This document shows positions 7,747 to 16,817 of a stretch of DNA of 35,609 nt, piece by piece. Position 1 is the first letter of the stretch; the number at the start of each line of letters is the position of its first letter. The DNA comes from Candidatus Omnitrophota bacterium. Lineage in GTDB: Bacteria; Omnitrophota; Gorgyraeia; JABMRG01. Made by a program: the position numbers and the translations under genes. Where the stretch lies: assembly GCA_013202935.1 (NCBI GenBank), contig JABMRG010000093.1, positions 1 to 35,609 of the forward strand, in the 5' to 3' direction. The notes under the pieces were generated by a model. The model was not told where the DNA came from, searched no databases, and was given only the letters and a program-made list of their open reading frames with translations.

Positions 7747-10281
7747 ATGTATACCGCAGCGGAAGTAAAGAGAAGAGGTAAGGCGATCATAGTAAGATGC
7801 ACAAGCATCTTACTAGTCGTAGCAGTATGCCTTATTAATGTGCCTCTGTCTTTTGCTGCGTTTGGTTCAGACGCAAAGGCTACATTTACAGCATCGGTTA
7901 CTATTGGAGGAGGTAGCGACTTTGATTACGATGGTATGCCGGATAATTGGGAGAGTACTTATGGACTAGATTCCTCTGATCCTGATGATGCCCATTATGA
8001 TGGTGATGATGATGGCATAACCAACCGCGAAGAATACCGCATGGGAACAGACCCTACTGTTTCTAATAGCAGTATAGCAGCAACACTCTCAGCCTCATCT
8101 TCAAGTGGCCTACAGCCTATGGATGTTACTCTTACCGCAGGCCCAACAGGTGCTTCAATAGTTAAATATGAGTGGGACTTCGACGGAAACGGCACATATG
8201 ACCACTGGACTTATGCATCTGAAGGAAATACTGCTGCCTATAAATATACCGCAAGTGGAAGCTTTAACCCAAAGGTACGTGTTACAGATACAACAGGCAA
8301 TGCTGGCATAGCAGTTACTACTGTAAACATAACAAGGAATACCGCACTCTCACCTCCAACAGCAACTACTGTTTTGAGCCTTGCAAGCATTACCATTCCT
8401 ACTATACTGGAGCTTGATGGTTCAGGTTCTGATGATGTAGGTGTAGTAAATTACCAGTGGGATACAACAGGAAATGGTGAGTATGACTCATTTTCCAGCC
8501 AGTCAGCAGATATAACCAAAACATATGATGAGACTAATCCCAGGTCATTCAATGCCTCACTAAAAGTTACAGATACAAGCGGCCTATCTGATATAGCCAC
8601 TGTAGGCATAGATATTGATGCCTCGGGCTGGTATGGTTTATATAGCAGGCCGAAGGTATTTCTTAATAGCTATATTATATATGGAACTGCTGGTTCGGCA
8701 GTCTCATTAGGGGGCTATGGCGCACCCGAAGGCGGCAATAGTTTTGGATATGCCAAAAAATTAGAATGGGATTTTGAAGGAGATGGTATATATGACTGGT
8801 CGAGCACAATTGAAAATCCCGGTTGGACAGGATATGCAGATACGTCTCATGTATATGGCGCACCGGGTATATACAGGGCTGTTCTTAAGATTCATACTGA
8901 AGCATTTGTCTCCAGTACAGATAATGTGCTGGTAATCATATCAGATTCAGCTATAACCCCTCCAAAGGCGCTTGCAACCGTTTCTTATAATAGTACTACA
9001 GGCGCTACTTCTATAGGAGGCTACCCTGTTCCTATAAAGGCTAGCTTTGACCACTCAACAGCTTATGCAAACTCAGGTAGTATAGCAAAATATGAGTGGG
9101 ATTTTGATGGAGACAAAAATATAGATTATACAACAACATCATCTGCAGATATTCCTGTGTATGATTACGAGCTATCCGGTTACTATGAAGCCATGTTAAG
9201 AGTAACAGATACAAATGGACTTACAGATACATTCTATATGCCTGTATTTGCATACTATCCTGCTAATTATCAGAGTAATGTTAGCATGCCTACTGAGAAT
9301 ACAAGCATATACGGAAATGCTGTTACGCTTGTAGCTGAAGTATATCCAGATGATGCAGGGGTAAGTAGCGTTATGTTCCAGTATAATGATGGTAGTGGCT
9401 GGATTGATATAGGGCTAGGTACAGCAGCCGCTTCCTATACCGTGGCCTGGGATACTACAGCCTTAAGCGGTTCATATCAGTTACGTGCTGTTGTAAATGG
9501 TGACTATACTGATGCATCATACGCATATAAGATTACTAATATAGAGGTTACGAGTACAAGCCCTGATATATTGGAGAATACAAGTGGTAATACTCATACA
9601 AAACAGGTTGCAGTACCTGCAGATCAGCCGACTGATATTATATTCCCCGACGGTACGCGCATCGAAATACCTGCAAATGCTATAAGCCAGGGCTCTGATG
9701 TTACTGTCACTCAGACTCTTGACGCAGGGATAGGCCAGATAAGCCTTGAGGTCACCGGTATTGATAATTTCCTAAAAGATGTTACAGTCTACTTATACTA
9801 TCCAGATGCCGATAATAACGGCATAGTAGATGGAACAAGTATAGATGAGAACACCTTAGTTGTCGCTTGGCAGAATGATCAGGGTGAATGGGAACGTCTC
9901 TATAATTCTGTAGTGCACCCTGTTGAAAACTATGTATCAGCACAGACTAACCACTTCTCAGGTATCGGATTGATAGGTCTCGGTGGTGTAGCAGCTGCAG
10001 GAGGAGCAAGTGGCGCAGCAGCAAGTTCAGGTAGCACCGCAAGTTATTGCTTTATTGCAACCGCTGCATATGGAACTGCCATGGCTGATGATGTAGTTAT
10101 ACTGAGAGAATTCAGGGACAAATACCTTATACGCAATAGCCTTGGAAGAGAGTTTGTATGGAACTATTATCGCTATAGTCCACCGGTAGCTAAGTTTATA
10201 AGTAGAAGGCCGGTTCTTAGAAAGATTGCAAGAATATTACTTAAACCGCTTGTTAGACTTGCCAGAAGGATGGTGAGGTAA
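7747..10281 (+). CDS. PKD-repeat surface protein with CFI-box C-terminus
   Basis: The ATG at 7747 has GAGGG at good spacing; a TTG at 7732 is possible and would overlap the preceding stop. A long signal peptide ends near SFAA. Next comes a calcium-binding thrombospondin-3/EF-hand-like segment ([30 protein letters not shown]). Four PKD-type Ig domains follow, recognisable by [31 protein letters not shown] and [11 protein letters not shown], then another Ig-like domain (about 510-605) and a ZU5-like segment ([17 protein letters not shown], later TNHFSGIGL). The last ~75 residues match the CFI-box-CTERM pattern: [32 protein letters not shown] and a basic tail. The CFI-box is a recurring C-terminal module on secreted proteins of many bacteria; its sorting role is presumed. 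A surface or adhesive scaffold is likely. The mature N-terminus resembles that of the small secreted protein at 3128. Confidence 0.8.
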   Translation: MYTAAEVKRRGKAIIVRCTSILLVVAVCLINVPLSFAAFGSDAKATFTASVTIGGGSDFDYDGMPDNWESTYGLDSSDPDDAHYDGDDDGITNREEYRMGTDPTVSNSSIAATLSASSSSGLQPMDVTLTAGPTGASIVKYEWDFDGNGTYDHWTYASEGNTAAYKYTASGSFNPKVRVTDTTGNAGIAVTTVNITRNTALSPPTATTVLSLASITIPTILELDGSGSDDVGVVNYQWDTTGNGEYDSFSSQSADITKTYDETNPRSFNASLKVTDTSGLSDIATVGIDIDASGWYGLYSRPKVFLNSYIIYGTAGSAVSLGGYGAPEGGNSFGYAKKLEWDFEGDGIYDWSSTIENPGWTGYADTSHVYGAPGIYRAVLKIHTEAFVSSTDNVLVIISDSAITPPKALATVSYNSTTGATSIGGYPVPIKASFDHSTAYANSGSIAKYEWDFDGDKNIDYTTTSSADIPVYDYELSGYYEAMLRVTDTNGLTDTFYMPVFAYYPANYQSNVSMPTENTSIYGNAVTLVAEVYPDDAGVSSVMFQYNDGSGWIDIGLGTAAASYTVAWDTTALSGSYQLRAVVNGDYTDASYAYKITNIEVTSTSPDILENTSGNTHTKQVAVPADQPTDIIFPDGTRIEIPANAISQGSDVTVTQTLDAGIGQISLEVTGIDNFLKDVTVYLYYPDADNNGIVDGTSIDENTLVVAWQNDQGEWERLYNSVVHPVENYVSAQTNHFSGIGLIGLGGVAAAGGASGAAASSGSTASYCFIATAAYGTAMADDVVILREFRDKYLIRNSLGREFVWNYYRYSPPVAKFISRRPVLRKIARILLKPLVRLARRMVR

Positions 10282-10282
10282 G

Positions 10283-10987
10283 ATGAGACGACTATATATT
10301 ATTTTACTTGTTATTGCATTAAGCTTGCCGGTCTCTATATCTATGTCTGAGGCGACTCAAGAAAGAAGCTCAGATACATTGAGGCCTTCTGCATCTATGT
10401 CCCATCTTAAGTTAAAAGGCACGCTCTTTACGAGAAGCTTAAAACCTTTAGTAGTCTTGGAAGATACAAGAAACGGCAGAGCCACTATGTATGAGATAGG
10501 CGATACAATAGAAGGCGTTTTAAAGATCGCATATATAACAAGGGGAGAGGTAACATTTGCCTCATCAGATGGCGAGTATAAACTCTCTTTACCTACAGGT
10601 GGGGTATGGCAGCCACAGGGCCTTCAGTCTGAAGATGAAAAATGGTATAGGATAAAGAAAGAAGGTAATACGTTCTTGGTTGATGAATCTACTGTAAAAG
10701 GTGCAATCCAGAGGACAGCAGATATAATGCGCAATATAAAGATAAGCCCGTATCTCAAGGATGGCAAAAAAATTGGAATTATGGTAACCAAGCTTACAGA
10801 AATAGGCATACTAAAAGAGGCAGGAGTAAAAGAGGGCGACATTGTTAAGAGTATAAACGGGCTTAACCTAAACAGCCCTCACCAGATCTTTACAGCATAT
10901 AAGAAGCTAAGAAATCAGAAGGAGATAGAGGTAGATATTATAAGGAAGGATAAACCCATTATTCTTACCTATCGTATCCAGCAGTAG
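10283..10987 (+). CDS. Orphan GspC-like PDZ protein
   Basis: The gene begins one base after the preceding stop, so the two are tightly linked. An N-terminal hydrophobic segment (residues about 4-22) acts as signal or anchor. Residues about 40-105 resemble the GspC homology region (LKLKGTLF, YEIGDTIEGVLKIAYITRGEV). The C-terminal 75 residues form a PDZ domain: ISPYLKDGKKIGIMV, GVKEGDIVKSINGLNL, then VDIIRKDKPIILTY. In type II secretion systems GspC links the inner-membrane platform to the secretin and helps recruit substrates. No other gsp gene lies in the window, so this is either a remote part of a dispersed system or a protein repurposed for the neighbouring secreted proteins. Family assignment is good; role is inferred. 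Confidence 0.7.
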   Translation: MRRLYIILLVIALSLPVSISMSEATQERSSDTLRPSASMSHLKLKGTLFTRSLKPLVVLEDTRNGRATMYEIGDTIEGVLKIAYITRGEVTFASSDGEYKLSLPTGGVWQPQGLQSEDEKWYRIKKEGNTFLVDESTVKGAIQRTADIMRNIKISPYLKDGKKIGIMVTKLTEIGILKEAGVKEGDIVKSINGLNLNSPHQIFTAYKKLRNQKEIEVDIIRKDKPIILTYRIQQ

Positions 10988-11008
10988 AAAATGTTCCCGT
11001 CTCCAAAA

Positions 11009-11047
11009 AAAGTCCTAAATTTAGTAAATAATTATTGATAGGACTTT
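11009..11047. terminator. Inverted repeat between operons, possible terminator
   Basis: AAAGTCCTA (11009-11017) and TAGGACTTT (11039-11047) are a perfect 9-bp inverted repeat 21 bp after the GspC-like gene. Only a broken T-run follows on the plus strand. On the minus strand the right side reads as a clean T-run, so it would terminate better in that direction. Its right arm overlaps the -35 box of the next promoter. Confidence 0.5.
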
Positions 11048-11063
11048 ATCTTTATGTTATTCT
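11035..11063 (+). promoter_or_regulatory. Promoter of the TPR/beta-barrel gene
   Basis: TTGATA (11035-11040) and TATTCT (11058-11063) are 17 bp apart, with TG one base before the -10 box. The start point is expected near 11070, giving an 80 nt leader. Confidence 0.55.
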
Positions 11064-11078
11064 TAGTATAGTAAATAT

Positions 11079-11140
11079 ATACTCGGTGGAATCGGTGGAT
11101 GAACAAGGGGAGAGCCTTCGAGTATGCTCCCTTTTTGTTT
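11079..11140 (+). promoter_or_regulatory. Attenuator-like leader of the outer-membrane gene
   Basis: ATACTCG (11079-11085) can pair perfectly with CGAGTAT (11119-11125). GGGAG (11108-11112) can pair with CTCCC (11127-11131), which is followed by TTTTTGTTTTG and so resembles an intrinsic terminator. The stems interlock, so they are alternative folds or a pseudoknot. A 9-bp near-perfect tandem, TCGGTGGAA/TCGGTGGAT, lies at 11083-11100. This arrangement suits conditional termination just before the gene. Ligand or signal is unknown. Confidence 0.5.
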
Positions 11141-11149
11141 TGTGGATAA
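11099..11149 (+). CDS. Possible 16-residue leader peptide
   Basis: ATG at 11099 opens MNKGRAFEYAPFLFCG and stops at 11147-11149, three bases before the ATG of the outer-membrane gene. The ORF spans the attenuator-like hairpin. Only a weak GGTGG precedes it. The main gene lacks a clear ribosome-binding site, so coupling from this peptide would explain its start, but the peptide could be chance. Confidence 0.3.
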   Translation: MNKGRAFEYAPFLFCG

Positions 11150-11152
11150 TTT

Positions 11153-14100
11153 ATGAGAAATAGAAGAAAATTAATAGCATTAACAACCCTAACTATCCTT
11201 GTGCTTATTGCCGTATCTTCTAATGCAGAGGCAAAGGAAAATAGCCATTTTACCCCATGTCAGTATAAAGCATCTTATAGGTACTATATGGAGAAGGGCG
11301 AGGGTTATCTTAAGGATAACCAGCTTGAATCAGCGCTTCTTTCCTATGAGAGGGCTCTTATAATACAACCCAATTCTGAAGAAGCTCAATTAAAGATAAT
11401 ATCTGTAAAGGAGATGATAGGCGGTAAGAAACCAGCGCATGTGATGCAGGAGCGCACAAAGGCTCTTAGGCGTGCTATTGCATTTGCGGAGGAAGTACCG
11501 GAGGAAGAAAGGCCAAGTAGACAGGTTGTATCAAGCGTATCAGAAGAAGTTTATAAACCGAGACCAAAAAGAGTCTATAAACCAGCACCGGAACATAAAC
11601 TTACGCCAGAGCCAAGCACCAAAGAGGAGCTGTCACAGCCGCAGCAATATCCTAAAAGAGCCGCCACAAAAGAGGCTGTTAAGCAATACCCAAGACCAGA
11701 AACAGTAGAAAAAAAACCTGCTAAAGTAGAACGTTCTGCACCAAAACCGGATCCATCCAAAAAGTACCCAGCTTCTATAGAAGAATGCGGCGAACCAGAA
11801 CCAGAGATAGATCTAGCCCAGAAATATCCTTCCGCAGCGCCATGTGAGCCTTGCGTAGAAGAGGCTGGGCCTTGTGAAGTACCTTACTTTGACGCTTTTT
11901 CAGACGGCATAAATTCAAAGATACAACAGTGGGGAGATAGCGCAAACAGCGCCATTGCTCCGTCGAGAATAAGGGGAAAATACCGCATAGCTTTTGGAGC
12001 CACTGAGGATGATTTTGAATGGAAGAATGCAAACGCTGATTACCATAGCTTTTCTGATGATACAAGCTGGAGATATGTATTTGGCCGCAACAGGCATAAC
12101 AGTTATGACCCGGAGATATATTCACGCCTTCAGGTAGAGATTGATAATCCTATAACAGATAGCCTAAGCACTTATAATGAGATAGTTATAGATCCATGGA
12201 CATTTGTAGGAAGAAAGAGGATGTTTGTAACCGGCTCAAACGGTGACAATGTTGAGATGGACCTTAAGTACTGGTCAAACGTAAGGCGTACTATAAATGA
12301 ATCATATAGGACTACCACAGGTGATATCTTAAATATTCAGGAAAATAAGGTTATAGATGGAAAACTCTCGTCTCAAAGTTATGGAGGAAGTGCTGGTTTT
12401 GGCTCGAATCGTTTTCAGGTAGCTGACCATGAGATAGACAGGATGTATGTTCCTTTACGTAAATCCTGGATAGAATATGATAAAGAGCCTTATCGAGCAA
12501 AACTATTTTTTATGTCAAACCAGGATGAGGCCTTAACATCCGACGATCCTATGGGCCTATCCAACCGCAGGGTTTATTGGGAACAGAGCCCCTGGCTTGA
12601 CAGATATGACCAAAGCCGCGTATTTGAACGAAACGGTACTTCTGCCCCTGCAGGTTTTGACAGGACAACGGAGCCTACTAAGAAAGGCCAATGGCTAAGT
12701 AGCCAGTCATTTATGGCCAGAGACAGCGAAGCAGAACGGCTGACATTCCTAAGAGGCGCATCATTTAATGCAGAGTTTGAAAATGGTGCTTCAGTACAGG
12801 CTGTTGCAGCTACACCAAGGAACCTCTGGGATACATACGACCAGGCGACAAGTCTTCCTGCTGCTATAAGGGCAAAAGCCCCTCTGACTGATAAGCTTGA
12901 TATAGGAGGACTATATACATTAAAGATGGGTTTCAGGCACAATTCAGCTGAAGCGTTCAATAATCTATTTGCTATTGATGCCTCTTACGAGCTATTTCCA
13001 CGTACAGACTTGATTGCAGAAGGGGCTGTAAGCCATATGAGTGTAGAAGAGGCTATAGGATACAAAAATGAATATACAGGCTATGGCGCGATGCTGGGAA
13101 TCAGAAATCAAGGCCCTATGAAAATAATGGGTCCGCTGGACAGATATGAACTTGAGGCAAAGTTTACACATATGGATGATAAATTCTTTCCCGCCCTTTC
13201 CAACTATAGGCTGACGAGGAAAGAGTTTGATTATTCCAAGCATATCTATTTTGGTGACCTAACAGGTGAAGATGAGGCCCTAAAGGTAGGCGATGGTGTT
13301 GATGTAGGAAGAAATGCCTTTGGGATTACACTAAAGACATTCTTTCCTGATGCAAACAGTGAGGCAAGGTTTGATGCCAGGACTGTTCACGAAGATGGAG
13401 GGGCATTTATAGAGAATGTCTTCAGGGGAGAGACAACGCATATTCTTACTCCGAAACTTACAGCAAAGCTTCTCGGATATTACCAGCATCTTGGGAAGAC
13501 AGAAAGGCATGTTGACCCGTTTATAAACGCCAAGAGCGCATACAGCGCGTTTACAGACTATTTTTCATACGAGGATACATGGCTTGAAAACACTATAATA
13601 CAAGCAGGCGAAGACCCTTCAATCGGATCGTTCTCCGGTGGGCTGCAGTATGATTTTACAGATTATTTTACAGGTATGGGCATATACGAGTCTACAAATG
13701 ACCCGAAGGATATGCCAAGAGGCCTCTTAAATGATACGTATATTACAGATGAGTATAGAGACGGTGTTATATGGGATAAACTAGTTCCGTTTTTATATGA
13801 TCAGGGTTTCTTTGATCTACCTCCATACGACTACTATAATGTATTCAAGACGAGATTTGCCTATAAGCCGTTTGATCCTGTAACAGTTGCTCTTAAATAT
13901 GTCTGGAATGACAATAAGTATGCTATGGCAATAGATGATTTTGCTACAAGCCATGGCATCGAACTGGGATATGAACCATGTACCAATATAAAATTAGGGC
14001 TTCTATATCAATATACAAGGCAGAGGGATCTTCATAAGGATCTTGATGCAAGTGATCATGGATACCACTTTGATGGCCACCATAATATATTTGCAGCAAT

Positions 14101-15073
14101 GGATTATGAACTGAATGAAGATCAGCATCTTAGGATTATGTATGGGGATTATGTTGGTTATGGTAACCCATATCCTAATGGGTATGATGACATGGCAGCA
14201 CTTGACACCCGTCATATTGTCAGAGTAGTCTACACAGGTGATTGGGGAGGTGCTGATAAATCAAGCAGAGATTCGAGTCTTATGCCTACCAGAAATGAAC
14301 TCGGCCCGCTAAGACCTGATATACCAGGAGCTAAATTTGTAACAAGCCTCTATGCAGGAGGCGTGCAATATCAGGCGAGGGGCAAGGCTGCTGATATAGA
14401 GTCAGATTGGGATAGCTATATTGGCAAAATAGAATTTGGGCTTGATGCCTATGATAAAGAAGCTATAGAGGGTTCTTTAAGGGTCGGCCTATTTACCACA
14501 ATGGAAGATACAGAGAAATGGAGCCTTAGTGGCGCGGAAGAATATCAGGCTAATGATATGGACCTTAGAGGGGCAGATGTTAATTTGAATGTTGGCTGGG
14601 CTATAAATGACCCCGGCAAATATATATCGTTTACACCACTTGTTAATGCTGGGTACAGAAGGATAGAGTTTGAGAGGGCGAATTCCATTGCTTTAGGAGC
14701 CTCCCCTACACAAATCGGAGAGGTTGACCAGCACTTTAATGTATCATTTGCTGGTATAGGTGGAAGGTTAGATCTTGCATTTGCTGAGCCACTCAATTTC
14801 TACGGAAGCGGTTATTGGGCACCTCTTGTATATGCTCATATTAACAATGATGAATTAGGAAGATTTGATTGCAATAAGGGCGTTGTATGGCATGCTGAAG
14901 GCGGCTGTGAATACAATGTTTCTGATAGATTTGATATAAGCTTAGGCGGATTCTGGGACCTGCAAAGCCTTGATAGGACAGAGAGGATAGATGCAGGAAT
15001 ATTGAGCTCAGAAATCCCGGATAATAAGCTTCAGACATATGGTGTAAAATTAGGCGGTTTTTATAAGTTTTAG
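11153..15073 (+). CDS. TPR plus beta-barrel outer-membrane protein
   Basis: I do not recognise a named family. This 1306-residue protein has a signal peptide (1-27, ending SNAEA). A TPR-like helical pair follows (about 40-100: YYMEKGEGYLKDNQLESALLSYERAL). Next is a Pro/Lys/Glu-rich linker (about 110-235) with repeated QYP/KYP motifs and four Cys near its end. A long domain of alternating amphipathic strands rich in Tyr, Asp, Gly and Phe runs to a terminal Phe (GGFYKF), as in outer-membrane beta-barrels recognised by BamA. TPR-plus-barrel architecture is known in exopolysaccharide exporters such as PgaA and BcsC, and AlgK/AlgE splits it over two proteins, but I cannot show homology to any of them. 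The gene has its own promoter and leader, is flanked by inverted repeats, and follows the secreted-protein operon. A role as its outer-membrane partner is inferred. Confidence 0.7.
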   Translation: MRNRRKLIALTTLTILVLIAVSSNAEAKENSHFTPCQYKASYRYYMEKGEGYLKDNQLESALLSYERALIIQPNSEEAQLKIISVKEMIGGKKPAHVMQERTKALRRAIAFAEEVPEEERPSRQVVSSVSEEVYKPRPKRVYKPAPEHKLTPEPSTKEELSQPQQYPKRAATKEAVKQYPRPETVEKKPAKVERSAPKPDPSKKYPASIEECGEPEPEIDLAQKYPSAAPCEPCVEEAGPCEVPYFDAFSDGINSKIQQWGDSANSAIAPSRIRGKYRIAFGATEDDFEWKNANADYHSFSDDTSWRYVFGRNRHNSYDPEIYSRLQVEIDNPITDSLSTYNEIVIDPWTFVGRKRMFVTGSNGDNVEMDLKYWSNVRRTINESYRTTTGDILNIQENKVIDGKLSSQSYGGSAGFGSNRFQVADHEIDRMYVPLRKSWIEYDKEPYRAKLFFMSNQDEALTSDDPMGLSNRRVYWEQSPWLDRYDQSRVFERNGTSAPAGFDRTTEPTKKGQWLSSQSFMARDSEAERLTFLRGASFNAEFENGASVQAVAATPRNLWDTYDQATSLPAAIRAKAPLTDKLDIGGLYTLKMGFRHNSAEAFNNLFAIDASYELFPRTDLIAEGAVSHMSVEEAIGYKNEYTGYGAMLGIRNQGPMKIMGPLDRYELEAKFTHMDDKFFPALSNYRLTRKEFDYSKHIYFGDLTGEDEALKVGDGVDVGRNAFGITLKTFFPDANSEARFDARTVHEDGGAFIENVFRGETTHILTPKLTAKLLGYYQHLGKTERHVDPFINAKSAYSAFTDYFSYEDTWLENTIIQAGEDPSIGSFSGGLQYDFTDYFTGMGIYESTNDPKDMPRGLLNDTYITDEYRDGVIWDKLVPFLYDQGFFDLPPYDYYNVFKTRFAYKPFDPVTVALKYVWNDNKYAMAIDDFATSHGIELGYEPCTNIKLGLLYQYTRQRDLHKDLDASDHGYHFDGHHNIFAAMDYELNEDQHLRIMYGDYVGYGNPYPNGYDDMAALDTRHIVRVVYTGDWGGADKSSRDSSLMPTRNELGPLRPDIPGAKFVTSLYAGGVQYQARGKAADIESDWDSYIGKIEFGLDAYDKEAIEGSLRVGLFTTMEDTEKWSLSGAEEYQANDMDLRGADVNLNVGWAINDPGKYISFTPLVNAGYRRIEFERANSIALGASPTQIGEVDQHFNVSFAGIGGRLDLAFAEPLNFYGSGYWAPLVYAHINNDELGRFDCNKGVVWHAEGGCEYNVSDRFDISLGGFWDLQSLDRTERIDAGILSSEIPDNKLQTYGVKLGGFYKF

Positions 15074-15099
15074 CAAGATTCCTGCCTCCTATAAAAACC
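15056..15099. repeat. Inverted repeat spanning the stop of the barrel gene
   Basis: GGTTTTTATA (15056-15065) and TATAAAAACC (15090-15099) are perfect 10-bp arms around the stop codon. No T-run follows on the plus strand, so it is a weak terminator candidate or an mRNA 3'-end stem. Confidence 0.45.
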
Positions 15100-15119
15100 T
15101 AAAAAAGATGAGAAAATCC

Positions 15120-15148
15120 TTGACAAAATAGCGGTTTTCTGGTATACT
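15120..15148 (+). promoter_or_regulatory. Strong promoter of the two-gene secreted-protein operon
   Basis: Consensus TTGACA (15120-15125) and TATACT (15143-15148) have a 17 bp spacer and TGG before the -10 box. The layout and much of the spacer (GGTTTT, TGGTATACTT) resemble the promoter at 2791-2819. The start point is near 15155. Confidence 0.8.
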
Positions 15149-15227
15149 TCTTTTAAGGCTTTAAAAATATTAATATAAGATGAAAATATGTATGCAAAAA
15201 GTATCAAAATAGGGAAGGAAGGGTTGC

Positions 15228-16817
15228 ATGAACAGAGCATATAAATATATTATATCCTATATTACTATAGTATATATAGTATCTTCATCTATTGTTGTAC
15301 CCTCCTATTCCCAAGAGCCCATACAGACTATAGATAACCTTGCTGAGTTAGTACCTGCAACCTACGGTTCGATAAGAGATAGCTATTTTGCAGGCGGAAA
15401 TCACGGCATAATAGTACATATACAAGACCTACACTGCAATTATGATGCACAGATGTCTATATATCATATTATAGATGAGCTTATAGAGAAATACGGCCTT
15501 GACCTTGTCACAGTAGAAGGTTCAGTAGGTAAGCTTGAGAAGACAGCCCTTTCTCATTATCCTAATAAACATATAAAAGAAGAAGTTGCAAAGTATTTTA
15601 TTAAGATAGGCAGGATAAACGGCCCCGCCTATGCGCATGTGATGCGTAATGCAAATTTCAGTTTTTATGGTGCAGATAATAAGAAGCTGCATAAGGATAA
15701 TGTAGAGGCATTTAAGGCATCACTTAAATCAAAAGATACTAATATTGTTTTCCATAATAACATAAGTTCAATAATCGATGATTTTAAATCCAAGGCCTAT
15801 TCCAAGGATTTAAAGGAGCTCGATAATAAGATAAATGCGTATAAGAATGAGAATCTAGACTTTTCAGAGTATATAGGATATTTAAGAGGGCTCTTGGGTG
15901 CACACAAGATAGACAATAAAGAATACCCAAACTTTATAGGGCTCAATAAGGTTCTTGAACAAGAGGCTGCAATAGACTTCTTAGAGGTGGATAACCAACG
16001 TTCAGCATACATAGGTAAACTTAATGAGGTATTGGAGAAGAATGAGCTCTCAGAGCTTCTTGATAATAGCCTATACTTTAAGACAGGCAAATTAAGCGCC
16101 CTATCATTCTATACATATCTAAGAGCATTGTCAGAAAAAGATAATACCCCTGCTATGGACGAAGAGTTTGCCCAGCTTGCAAAATATATCGATTACCTGA
16201 CACTCTATTCTGAGATAGAAAATATCACCCTCTTCAAAGAGATTGAGCAATTAGAAAAGGCCCTTAAGGAGAAGATGTTCAGGAATCATACCGAGCGCAC
16301 GATTGACAAGATAGCCTATAATTTAGGGGTATTAAAGGATTTATTCAATCTAAAGCTTACCAAAGAGACGCTTCAACACTACAGAGACAACAGAAAAGAG
16401 TTTATGGCCTCATATTTTATTAATTTCATATCAGAGAACGCACCAAGATACAAAATAAAGTATAAACTTGATCCTGTATTCAGAAAATTAGACGCACAGC
16501 TTCCAGATTTTGAGAGATTCTATTCTTTAGCAGAGGAGAGAGACAGTGCCCTTGTATATAATACTCTGAAGAAGATGAATGAGAAAAGATCCAAGATGGC
16601 GGTATTGGTATCAGGCGGTTTCCATACAGATGGCATAACAAGGCTTTTGAAAGATAAAAAGGTTTCTTATGTAGTAATTACACCTAAGGTGGATAAACTA
16701 CAAGAAGATAATCCATATAGATCGGTCATTCTCGGTGAAAAAGACCCGCTAGATGAATTTTATGAAATGTATCTAAAAAACATAACAGAAAGCAAGCAAG
16801 GAGAAAAAAATGAATAG
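15228..16817 (+). CDS. Secreted protein with ChaN/TraB-like features
   Basis: The start has GGAAGG upstream and yields a signal peptide (residues 1-28, ending PSYS). Three short conserved-looking blocks stand out. They are VHIQDLHCNYDAQ with a following TVEGS (about residues 63-100), FYGADN (about 148-153) and SGGFHTDGITRLLKDK followed by VSYVVITP near the C-terminus (about 461-485). An N-terminal His-containing strand followed by an EG motif, and a late GG-H motif, recall the ChaN/EreA/TraB (TIKI) metal-dependent hydrolase superfamily. I cannot prove homology by eye. The middle (about 180-430) is largely alpha-helical and charged. It overlaps the next gene by 8 bp, so the two are co-expressed. 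Function unknown; a periplasmic hydrolase or binding protein is possible. Confidence 0.6.
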   Translation: MNRAYKYIISYITIVYIVSSSIVVPSYSQEPIQTIDNLAELVPATYGSIRDSYFAGGNHGIIVHIQDLHCNYDAQMSIYHIIDELIEKYGLDLVTVEGSVGKLEKTALSHYPNKHIKEEVAKYFIKIGRINGPAYAHVMRNANFSFYGADNKKLHKDNVEAFKASLKSKDTNIVFHNNISSIIDDFKSKAYSKDLKELDNKINAYKNENLDFSEYIGYLRGLLGAHKIDNKEYPNFIGLNKVLEQEAAIDFLEVDNQRSAYIGKLNEVLEKNELSELLDNSLYFKTGKLSALSFYTYLRALSEKDNTPAMDEEFAQLAKYIDYLTLYSEIENITLFKEIEQLEKALKEKMFRNHTERTIDKIAYNLGVLKDLFNLKLTKETLQHYRDNRKEFMASYFINFISENAPRYKIKYKLDPVFRKLDAQLPDFERFYSLAEERDSALVYNTLKKMNEKRSKMAVLVSGGFHTDGITRLLKDKKVSYVVITPKVDKLQEDNPYRSVILGEKDPLDEFYEMYLKNITESKQGEKNE

